From Desulfobulbaceae bacterium DB1 (GTDB lineage Bacteria > Desulfobacterota > Desulfobulbia > Desulfobulbales > SURF-16), in the NCBI GenBank assembly GCA_001914235.1, contig MQUF01000005.1, forward strand, positions 124,001 to 188,000: a DNA stretch of 64,000 nt. The letters run 5' to 3'. Made by a program: the position numbers and the translations under genes. The notes beneath the pieces were generated by a model, which saw nothing but the letters and a program-made list of their open reading frames with translations, did not search any database and was not told the origin of the DNA. Of the stretch, positions 26,257 to 33,738 are shown piece after piece; the stretch's first letter is position 1, and every line of letters begins with the position of its first letter.

Positions 26257-27405
26257 TTACAGGTCATCGCGAACACACCGGACATAATAGCTGTTTGACT
26301 TCAGGTTGTTGTAAATGTATCCATTGCCGAAGTAAACGCTCATTGCCGAGTCGGGATTCTCTGCATTGGATGAAGATGTCCAGTAGTTGGACGGCTTCGT
26401 GCCCGGGAAAGTTGTACTGTCGATGGCCGGAGCCTGTCGGCCATAATCAATGATACTTATCAGTTCTTTGCGGGTTGGCAGGCGCCAGTCCGTGTAGCCC
26501 CCGGTTGCCAGTTCCTTGCAGACACCGGATAAATCCGGGTTATGATTTTCGTCAAGGACACCGGCCGCTTCGTACCAGTTGTGTAATGCGTCATCATCGT
26601 TCTGCTGCCACATGAGGCCGGTGTTGTTGTCCGTAACGGTGCCATCGCTGTTGTCGGTGTAGGAAAGGGGATTGATGGAGTAACTGCCGTCATCGCCGAA
26701 CTTGCTGGAATAGGATTTTTTCTGGCCGGAGTCAGGCAGTCGATAGATAAAAGGCTCTTTGATAAGGCAGCCGTTCTTGCCTTTGCGCCAGGTGCTGTCT
26801 TTGAGTCCGGCCTTGACCGCTCGCAGCCGGTAATAATAGGTCGTATCTTTTTGCCGATTTGTAATTTTCTTTTGTCGGGCGGTGCCTGAATAGACAATGG
26901 TCGCGTTGGTAAATTTGTTGTTCGTTGCTTCTTCCAGGATGTAGGTAACGCGCGCGGTGCGGGATGGCACCCACTTTACGTAGTAGGTCCCGTCCGCATC
27001 GGTAGCGGGGATGGTGACGTTGCCGGGAGCAGCCGCCTTTGCCGAACCCGGCACGGCACAGCCGTAATTGCCGGTAACCCAGCGGCTGGGAGTGAAGCCG
27101 GACTTTGCAGCCCGCACCCGATAATAATAGGTCCTGTTTTTTTTGTTGCCGGTAATTTTTTTCCGTAAAGCGGTTCCTGAGTAAATGATGCGTTTGTTTG
27201 CGCTGAAGGTTGGGTTTGTTGCCTCCTCAAGGATGTATTTGGAGCCGGCACGGGGGGATGATGTCCATTTTATAATGTAGGATCCGTCGGCATCGGCAAC
27301 AGGAATGGTAAGGGCGCCGGGAGGAGGGACAGACGCCGCGGCGCATATTCCGGGAAATACTACGAGCAGCATGATAAAAAAAATAATGCCGGAATTTATT
27401 CTCAT
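26257..27405 (-). CDS. Secreted protein with two FN3-like repeats and a DUF1566 domain
   Basis: A 382-residue exported protein with a signal peptide (FFIMLLVVFPGICAAA). Residues about 25-120 and 122-215 are two copies of a fibronectin-III-like module. Each begins near PGxxTIP.xDADG and contains YILEEATN, IYSGTA and TYYYRxRA, and the copies are about half identical by eye. A DUF1566 domain follows (GTVTDNNTGLMWQQNDDD, TDWRLPTRKEL, SYYVRCVR). TTGGAGGAAAA precedes the ATG. The architecture suggests a surface or extracellular binding protein. It lies 105 bases upstream of the shorter DUF1566 gene in the same direction, probably cotranscribed and arisen by duplication of the domain. Confidence 0.88.
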   Translation of the reverse strand: MRINSGIIFFIMLLVVFPGICAAASVPPPGALTIPVADADGSYIIKWTSSPRAGSKYILEEATNPTFSANKRIIYSGTALRKKITGNKKNRTYYYRVRAAKSGFTPSRWVTGNYGCAVPGSAKAAAPGNVTIPATDADGTYYVKWVPSRTARVTYILEEATNNKFTNATIVYSGTARQKKITNRQKDTTYYYRLRAVKAGLKDSTWRKGKNGCLIKEPFIYRLPDSGQKKSYSSKFGDDGSYSINPLSYTDNSDGTVTDNNTGLMWQQNDDDALHNWYEAAGVLDENHNPDLSGVCKELATGGYTDWRLPTRKELISIIDYGRQAPAIDSTTFPGTKPSNYWTSSSNAENPDSAMSVYFGNGYIYNNLKSNSYYVRCVRDDL

Positions 27406-27935
27406 ACTTGGTTTTCCTCCAATTTTTCCTGCGGCGATCCCGGTGGTTGGTCTTTTGTCAAAGAAACCGGGATGCTATGCCGATCCTCTCTTTCATGTAA
27501 GAGCCGCATGCATACTATTGTCGGGCATACTCTGTATAAGCAAAAATCCTGCCATTGGGTCGGCTGGAATTCATTGTCGGCATATCTAAAGTATACTGTA
27601 CGTTCCGGGAAATGGAAAGCTCCTTGTAAGGGAGCGGATTTGTCGTGTGTGGCCGGTCGGATGGCGAGAGGATGCGTTGATGTGTTTGAAAAAAAAAAGC
27701 CGGTGCTGGGAGGAGCACCGGCTTTTTTCCCCGTTACCGGGAACCTGAGAGAAAAATGAAGAAAGGAGAAAAGAAGAGGTAACAGCTTATTTGCCTGTTC
27801 TTTTATATTATAAGAGGCCGCCATATGGAAAAGGTTCCATAAAAAAAATAAAAACTTTTGTGCTTGCCGGTAAATTTTTTTCGGGCCTCGCTGTTTCTCA
27901 AAAAAAACAGAAGCGGATGGCTCGACAAGGACTTT
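27406..27935. other. 530-base intergenic region
   Basis: No gene is supported here. It holds the bidirectional terminator at 27692-27728 and, nearer 27405, the upstream region of the FN3-DUF1566 gene. Short open frames on both strands cross the terminator hairpin and lack ribosome sites. The segment 27770-27920 is AT-rich with long A and T runs. Confidence 0.6.
27692..27728 (-). terminator. Bidirectional intrinsic terminator downstream of the chemoreceptor gene
   Basis: A nine-base stem GCCGGTGCT with AGCACCGGC encloses GGGAGG and is flanked by A and T runs on either side. On the minus strand it is the first terminator after the chemoreceptor stop, about 210 bases downstream. Confidence 0.85.
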
Positions 27936-30011
27936 TTATTTCTCCTCTCCCCAGTAGAGCCGGTCCAAACCGGTAAAGAGGGCAATGCGTGATTTTTCGA
28001 ATTGCGCCATCAACTGGCCGGCTTCGTCTTTTTTTCCCTGGTGGGTCAAGGTTGCGATTTTCATTGCAAGGGCATGCACCTCCTGGTGGCTTTTTTCCAC
28101 CGCAGCGAAAACAGGGGAAGCTTTCAGCGAGCTGCCCTCGGCGGAAAGCCATTTGCCGAAGGCGCAGCCCTGGTGATCCGGCACATCCACCGGGTTGAGG
28201 GAGGCGCCCCGATGAAGAACCCCTTCAAGCCTGGTTTTCCAGGCCAGATGCGCGGCCTTGACCTGACCGATGTCAAAGGCCTCGGCGCCGATGTCGAATT
28301 GACTGGTCTGTTCCTGCAGATCGGTTGCCAGTATTTTCAGGTTCTCAGAGTCGGCATGGACTTCCGCCGCCTGATCCGATGTTTTTCCCGCCCCTTCGCT
28401 TATATGTCTGGTGTCAACGGCAACACGTTGCAAATTGTTTGATGTTTCACGGAGCATCGGGGCGATTTTTTCATTGATTGAGCCTGCAAGCCCCTGAACC
28501 GTGGTTGAGACATTGCCGGCGGCGGAGGCGGTGTCGGCCACGGTCTGGGCGATTTCGTTTACCGTGGCCGACTGCTCTTCCACCGCTGCCGCGATGGAGT
28601 AGTTGATTTCGTTGACATTTTTGTTCATGTCCGAGATTCCGCGGATGGCGGTGACCACTGAGGAGGTGTGGGACTGCACGTCTTTCACGCTTTTTATAAT
28701 ATGAACGGTTGCCTCCGCAGTCTGGCGGGCCAGTTCTTTCACTTCGTTGGCGACCACGGCAAATCCTTTGCCCGCTTCACCCGCCCTGGCCGCTTCGATG
28801 GTTGCGTTCAAGGCGAGCAGTTTAATCTGTTCGGTGATCTCGGTGATCACGTCGACAACTTTGCCGATCTTGCCGGCCGCCTGGTCAAGTTCCGTTATCT
28901 TGTCACCGGACTGTTCACTCTGGTCCATGGCGAGGCGGGCAATTTCCGAAGCCTTGGCGCAATGCTGGGAAACCTCCTGGATGGAGCTGGTCATTTCCTC
29001 GATTGCCGCGGCCACACTGTTGACATTGTCGGACATTACCGCCGCATTGGTCGAAATTGTTGTTGTTTCGTGGGCAAGGGAATCAATCACCGAGGAGACT
29101 TCCGCAAGGCGTGTGGCGGCCTGGTCGGTTGTGACGGCCACATCTTTGGCCTGAAGCTTCAAGATATCCGTGTCTTTCATCATCTCGGAGGAAGTTGCCA
29201 CCGTGCCGGCCGTTGCATACTCGACAATCCGGCTGTCCTGACGGGTGCGGCCCATGGTGAGGCGGAAAGAACGGATTGTGGCGTCCAGCACCTTGCCGGT
29301 TGCGCTCAGTTCATCATTGCCGCTGATGCCTGATTGGACGGAAACGTTCATTTTTTCAAGTGCGCCGATTACTTTATTTATTTTGCTCATCCTGTCTCGG
29401 AACAGATTCAGGGTGAGCCCCGTGAAAACAAGGAAGAGGATGGCTGAGGCGATGCCCAGGATCTGCAGGAGGAGCAATGTTCGCACTCGTTGTTCCGACT
29501 GATCCTGCATCATAACGACCGCCTTGTCCATTTCGACAAGCAGCGGCAGATTGTTGGCAAGAATCCAGTCGATATTTTTTCCGGATTTGTCGGGTGCGGT
29601 GATTTCCTCCTGGAGCCGAACGGCAAAAGCTTTCCAGAGCTGTTGTACTTTGTCCAGTTGTTGTCGTATTATTCCCTGGGCCGGAGGGCACTCCCTGTAT
29701 TCGGTCTGGGACAGATTGGTGCCCAGGGGGGCCTTGCCGCCGTCCACAAGGGCCGTCAAGGTGAGGTCGAAAACTTTGATGGTATTTGCGACTCCTGCTG
29801 TGTCTGAACCGCCGCCAGCCAGTGACTTGCTGTGCAGATCAAGAATCTCCTTGCTCATTTTCTGGCTCAGCATTCTCTGGCGGCCGGCCAGATTGACAAG
29901 GAGGCCGTCATCTTTTTGCTGGCCGGTGACCACCCAGGTTGCCGCAAACATGCCGAGTATGATTGCCGTGAGTCCAATGGTCGAGAGGGTCAAGCGTTGA
30001 ATGATGGTCAT
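27936..30011 (-). CDS. Methyl-accepting chemotaxis protein with PilJ sensor and CZB domain
   Basis: A 691-residue inner-membrane chemoreceptor. Membrane helices lie at about 8-28 and 180-203. The periplasmic part opens with the PilJ-type signature LAGRQRMLSQKMSKE. The signalling hairpin tip is LLALNATIEAARAGEAGKGF, with the conserved CheA/CheW contact region. The C-terminal 90 residues form a CZB zinc-binding domain: histidine in AHLAWKTRL, cysteine in GCAFGKWL, then SHQEVHALA. CZB domains sense zinc or hypochlorous acid in other bacteria. No che gene lies in the window, so it signals to an array encoded elsewhere. A terminator follows at 27692. Confidence 0.92.
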   Translation of the reverse strand: MTIIQRLTLSTIGLTAIILGMFAATWVVTGQQKDDGLLVNLAGRQRMLSQKMSKEILDLHSKSLAGGGSDTAGVANTIKVFDLTLTALVDGGKAPLGTNLSQTEYRECPPAQGIIRQQLDKVQQLWKAFAVRLQEEITAPDKSGKNIDWILANNLPLLVEMDKAVVMMQDQSEQRVRTLLLLQILGIASAILFLVFTGLTLNLFRDRMSKINKVIGALEKMNVSVQSGISGNDELSATGKVLDATIRSFRLTMGRTRQDSRIVEYATAGTVATSSEMMKDTDILKLQAKDVAVTTDQAATRLAEVSSVIDSLAHETTTISTNAAVMSDNVNSVAAAIEEMTSSIQEVSQHCAKASEIARLAMDQSEQSGDKITELDQAAGKIGKVVDVITEITEQIKLLALNATIEAARAGEAGKGFAVVANEVKELARQTAEATVHIIKSVKDVQSHTSSVVTAIRGISDMNKNVNEINYSIAAAVEEQSATVNEIAQTVADTASAAGNVSTTVQGLAGSINEKIAPMLRETSNNLQRVAVDTRHISEGAGKTSDQAAEVHADSENLKILATDLQEQTSQFDIGAEAFDIGQVKAAHLAWKTRLEGVLHRGASLNPVDVPDHQGCAFGKWLSAEGSSLKASPVFAAVEKSHQEVHALAMKIATLTHQGKKDEAGQLMAQFEKSRIALFTGLDRLYWGEEK

Positions 30012-30135
30012 GCAAGTCCTTTGGGTAAAATTTAAGAACAGGGAAAAGGGAAAATTTCAGTTTCGATCCGCAATCGATGTCTGGATTTTATCTTACAGGA
30101 GGATTTTTTACGAAGTCAAGGAGGGAATCGGCGTT

Positions 30136-31719
30136 TTAGATCTGCAGCAGAAGCAGGTTGAGCAGGCCGATCAGGAAGCCGAGCAGGCCGCCGAAAAGGT
30201 TAATGTATTTGAACTGTTCCTGCATGATACTCATCAGCAGCGCCTCAAGGCGCAGCAGGTCAAGGGAGTCCACTTTCCTGGCCACGATTTTCTTGATGTT
30301 GAGGGAGTCGACCAGGCCGGGTACCTCCCGCACGAGAATATCGCCCACCTGTTGCTGGATATATTCGGCAAAAGAGAGCTGCACGTCCTTGGGGAGGAGG
30401 TCGGCCGGTCGGCCGATGGGTTTGGCCAGCAGTTTCTTTTCCACCAGCTCGATCACGAGGTCGTTGAGAAGCTGTTTGATCTTGCTTGATCGGAAGAGTT
30501 TGATAACTTCGGCTGACGTCCATTTGCCGCCATGGTCAACCGCGTCAGGACCGAAGATGTCTTCGATGATTGTTGCCACCGGTCGTTCAGACTGGGAGAA
30601 AAAGGCCTGGCGCAGAAGATTGGTCACTGAAGTCGCCGTGGCCGGGCGGGCAACGAGGTCGCTGATCCTGCCGCTGAATTCATGGGAAATTTGATCAATT
30701 TTCACTCTGTCAATGTCGGAAAGCAGGGTGGAAAGAGGTTTGGTCAGAAATTCATCGGCCTTGTCCCGCAGCATCCTGGCCGTTTCTTCCCGAATGGATT
30801 CATCTGCCAGCCACGTGCCGATTTCTGCTCCCTTTTCCTCAAGATATTCCCCGACCTTGTTGCGGATGGTTTCAGGCTTGATGAAGCTTGCCATCATGGC
30901 GGCGAGAGGTCCGAGGGAGCTGGTGAAACTGCCGATGGCCCGGCTGATGGTTTCAGCGATTTTTGCCTGCATGGCCGGCTCCTGCAGCATGGCAGCGACC
31001 TTTTCCAGCAGACCGGGAGCTTCCTGTTCCAGCTGGTCAAGGAATAAGTGGGTAATTTCCGGGGGGACGATATCGTTCAGCGAGCGGTTTTCGTGCAGGG
31101 TGGAATCGATTTTGTCCTTCACCTGGCAAGCGATCCAGTCCTTGACATCCTGACCGGCCAGGATGTCCTGCACCGTTTTTTCCAGAAACAGGTAAAAGTG
31201 GTCCTGGTTTTCCCTGGGAAAGAGGTCGCTGAATTTTTTTTCAAGGATCCCTGCCAGCTGGTTGTTGACCGCCTTGTCAATGGTGCGGGCGAAGTCCGGG
31301 CTGTCAAGGTAGGCATGCATGTGGGAGATGAACCGCAGCCGGATGATCTTGACGCTTGCCTGAAAATAGGATTGGAATCGTTCCGGAATGACGGTCGTGA
31401 TCGGCCCCAGATCCTTTTGCAGCAGCGAGGTCACCCGGTCGGCGATAAGTTCATGCAGTTTCTGCTGGAAACGGTCGCCGGCGATGGCCCGGCTCACGTC
31501 CTGGCTGGTCAGCAGATGTTCGCCCACCATCTCGCCTATGTTGCGGGCCAGCTGATGCCTTTTCGACGGAATGACGCCGGGGGTCATCGGCACCCGGATA
31601 CCGGCTATTTTCCAGGGGCGCAGGGGGCGAAAAAGCATTTTGATGGCCACATAATTGGTCATGTAGCCGATGAATGCCCCCAGCAGGGGCGGGGCGGATA
31701 GTTGCAGCAGCGTATTCAT
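30136..31719 (-). CDS. DUF445 family membrane protein
   Basis: A 527-residue protein with hydrophobic segments only at the two ends (PPLLGAFIGYMTNYVAIKML and LLGFLIGLLNLLLL) and a long, charged helical body between. The motif GYMTNYVAIKMLFRP is the DUF445 hallmark and recurs across Firmicutes and Desulfobacterota. Biochemical function is not known. Its upstream gap contains a palindrome built from the same 9-bp units as the array at 38042. It is probably transcribed together with the bifunctional prephenate enzyme gene upstream. Confidence 0.8.
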   Translation of the reverse strand: MNTLLQLSAPPLLGAFIGYMTNYVAIKMLFRPLRPWKIAGIRVPMTPGVIPSKRHQLARNIGEMVGEHLLTSQDVSRAIAGDRFQQKLHELIADRVTSLLQKDLGPITTVIPERFQSYFQASVKIIRLRFISHMHAYLDSPDFARTIDKAVNNQLAGILEKKFSDLFPRENQDHFYLFLEKTVQDILAGQDVKDWIACQVKDKIDSTLHENRSLNDIVPPEITHLFLDQLEQEAPGLLEKVAAMLQEPAMQAKIAETISRAIGSFTSSLGPLAAMMASFIKPETIRNKVGEYLEEKGAEIGTWLADESIREETARMLRDKADEFLTKPLSTLLSDIDRVKIDQISHEFSGRISDLVARPATATSVTNLLRQAFFSQSERPVATIIEDIFGPDAVDHGGKWTSAEVIKLFRSSKIKQLLNDLVIELVEKKLLAKPIGRPADLLPKDVQLSFAEYIQQQVGDILVREVPGLVDSLNIKKIVARKVDSLDLLRLEALLMSIMQEQFKYINLFGGLLGFLIGLLNLLLLQI

Positions 31720-31739
31720 TGTTTGTCTTATTTGTCCGA

Positions 31740-31805
31740 CTGGTCTAATCGGTCTTGCTGGTTTGACTGCTTGGGCAGGTCAGACAGGTGGGGCGATCAG
31801 ACCAG
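31740..31805. repeat. Palindrome built from GGTCTGACT-like 9-bp units
   Basis: CTGGTCTAATCG at the left and CGATCAGACCAG at the right pair with one mismatch. Inner segments also pair (GGTTTGACTGC with GCAGGTCAGAC). The units resemble those of the array at 38042-38156. It fills the gap between two minus-strand genes, just 20 bases before the DUF445 start. Confidence 0.7.
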
Positions 31806-31810
31806 ATTTT

Positions 31811-33562
31811 TCATGATTTGATCATCTTGCCCAAGGTGTCATCCACCGCCAACGACTGTTTCATGGAGGAGCGGAGGAATTCTTCCGTAAGGTATTTTTT
31901 GTTTTGCTCGATGAAATCGCAGAGCTCTTTGATTTGTTTTTTTTCCGACATTTCAATCAGCGTGAGGATGTTTTCGGCAAAACTTTTGACGATTTTTCTG
32001 CCGTCACCGCTGGTGGACATGATTTCCGCGTAGGTTCGGGGGTTCTGGTTATGCACCCTGGCCATGGAAAGGATGCCATACAGCGAGGTGAGGGTTGAAT
32101 GGGCGGCGATGTCGGCGGTGTTGATGCTGTTGTCCGCAAGCGCCCTGGCCAGAGCCACCGAGATGGTGGTGGGCAGCTTCTGTCCGACCCCCATCAAGAG
32201 GTCATGGCTGTTCGGTGTGTCATGGCAGATGGCGGCCCCGTGTTTATATAAAAAGGCCTCAAATTCGCTGCACAAGGCGCCGCTGCGGGAGGTGCGCACC
32301 ACCGAGGCGTTCTTGTCCTTCATGGTTGCGGCGGCGGGTCCCCACAGGTTATGAACCAGCATCAGTTCAACCCCTTGGCTGGTATGGGCCAGGGCTGTGT
32401 TCAACGTCTTTTCCGCCTCGCCGGCCAGCAGGATAAGCGCCTGGCCGTCTCGCAGGAATGGGCCGTATTTTTCTATTGTTTCCGGAGTGTTGCTTATCGG
32501 CACACAGATCAGGACCACATCCGCGTCAACAATCATCTGTTCCGGCTGCAGCGGGGTCGAGCGGCCGGTGAGCAGTGTTTTGTAACCTTCATGCTCCAGC
32601 TTGTCGGCAAACCATTTGCTCATGTCGCCGGTACCGATGAAGCCGAAGGTTTTGATGCGCTTCACTCGCATGTCGACCCGGGGATAGCTGCCAAGAATCT
32701 TGATGGAGTCGCTTTCCTGGATGACCTGCTTTTCAATGCTTTCCAGGGCGGCGGCAACCGGGGTGTCGTCCCGGTGCCCCTCCGCTTCGATGTAAATCTG
32801 CAGTTTCTGGGTGCGGGCGTCGGATTCCGCCCGCATATCGAGAATATTGATGCCGCGTCGGGTGAATTCGCCTAAGGTGTCATAGAGCATGCCGACCCTG
32901 TCTTTCAGGGGAACGGTGATGAGCGAGGTGGCATCATAGCCGGTACGGGCCGCTGGTTTGTGGCCCAGCAAGGCGAAACGGGTTTTGTTGTGGGAGACGA
33001 TTTCCCGTTCCCTGATGACAAGCCCCTGGTCGAGAAGCAGTTTTTCCGCCTCAATGACCCCCCGGTCGGTGATGTTTTTCTCTTTGATTTCGGCGATGGC
33101 CTTTTCCAGGTCTGTCACGCTGAGCAGGGAGATGTCCGGGTAGACTCTGGCAAAATGGTCTTCGCACTGGCGCAGAACCATTTTGGTGCCGAGCAATACT
33201 TTCAGCTCCTGTTCGCTGTTCAACGAGCCGAGGGAAAGATGGATGGGCAGAACAATGTTGTCGACCCAGTAGCTGTCGGTCAGCTTTTCCATGATCTGAA
33301 AAGAGCGGACGATACCGCCGATTCTGCTGTTGTAGACGGGCAGCAGCAGAAAATCGGTCTTTTTCGTTGTGAAGTCTTCAACCGCCGGATTAACATGGGA
33401 GTAGCCGGCGATTTCACTGTCAGGAGAAAATGAACGGGCCGCCAGCCAGGCATGGGAACCGCGGGGGCCGATAATTGCTATGGTACTTTTTCTTTTCATG
33501 GGAGAGGTGTCGTTTTGTCGGCTCGCATTGAACAAAAAAAATCGGATCATAAAACTTTCCAT
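31811..33562 (-). CDS. Fused prephenate dehydratase-ACT-prephenate dehydrogenase
   Basis: A 583-residue fusion of the two enzymes that split prephenate towards phenylalanine and tyrosine. Residues about 27-200 are dehydratase, with GPRGSHAWLAARSF, PVYNSRIGG and the catalytic TRF (194-196). Residues 211-290 are an ACT domain for amino-acid feedback. Residues 303-583 are a NAD(P)-dependent dehydrogenase with GFIGTGDMSKWF and the LVHNLWGP segment. The dehydratase Pro-x-Glu-Asn-Ser motif reads PVYNS, so activity of that part needs testing. The ATG at 33562 has AAAAAGGA upstream; an ATG at 33499 would trim 21 residues with no clear ribosome site. No chorismate mutase domain is present. Confidence 0.85.
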   Translation of the reverse strand: MESFMIRFFLFNASRQNDTSPMKRKSTIAIIGPRGSHAWLAARSFSPDSEIAGYSHVNPAVEDFTTKKTDFLLLPVYNSRIGGIVRSFQIMEKLTDSYWVDNIVLPIHLSLGSLNSEQELKVLLGTKMVLRQCEDHFARVYPDISLLSVTDLEKAIAEIKEKNITDRGVIEAEKLLLDQGLVIREREIVSHNKTRFALLGHKPAARTGYDATSLITVPLKDRVGMLYDTLGEFTRRGINILDMRAESDARTQKLQIYIEAEGHRDDTPVAAALESIEKQVIQESDSIKILGSYPRVDMRVKRIKTFGFIGTGDMSKWFADKLEHEGYKTLLTGRSTPLQPEQMIVDADVVLICVPISNTPETIEKYGPFLRDGQALILLAGEAEKTLNTALAHTSQGVELMLVHNLWGPAAATMKDKNASVVRTSRSGALCSEFEAFLYKHGAAICHDTPNSHDLLMGVGQKLPTTISVALARALADNSINTADIAAHSTLTSLYGILSMARVHNQNPRTYAEIMSTSGDGRKIVKSFAENILTLIEMSEKKQIKELCDFIEQNKKYLTEEFLRSSMKQSLAVDDTLGKMIKS

Positions 33563-33632
33563 TTATCCTTTTTCCCGCATCCTTTCAATGGGAAATACGA
33601 AATGCACTTTGCCGGCAGGGTATTTTTTTTGA

Positions 33633-33704
33633 GAAGACAGGAGTCAGGAGTCAGGAGCCGGAATAACTGCATTTTTTTCTTCTGGCTTCTGTCTTCCGGC
33701 TCCT
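33633..33704. repeat. Dispersed GTCAGGAGTCAGGAG-type hairpin
   Basis: Contains AGTCAGGAGTCAGGAG. AGGAGCCGGAA (33653-33663) pairs perfectly with TTCCGGCTCCT (33694-33704), and GAAGACAG can pair with CTGTCTTC. A related fragment ATCAGGAGTCAGGGG occurs at 55968. It sits in the 176-base gap between two divergent genes, where their promoters must also lie. Confidence 0.6.
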
Positions 33705-33738
33705 CTGGGCTAACCAACTGCGAAAATAAAATGCGATC

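Noticed and set aside
25543-26298. 251-codon plus-strand open frame
   Set aside because: It runs antisense to the DUF1566 gene, whose signal peptide and domain motifs are clear, and crosses its start region.
27472-27759. 95-codon plus-strand frame in the gap before the chemoreceptor
   Set aside because: It reads through the terminator hairpin (poly-Lys stretch) and shows no recognisable protein features.
28668-29333. Plus-strand frame opposite the chemoreceptor
   Set aside because: Pure antisense shadow of the MCP signalling region.
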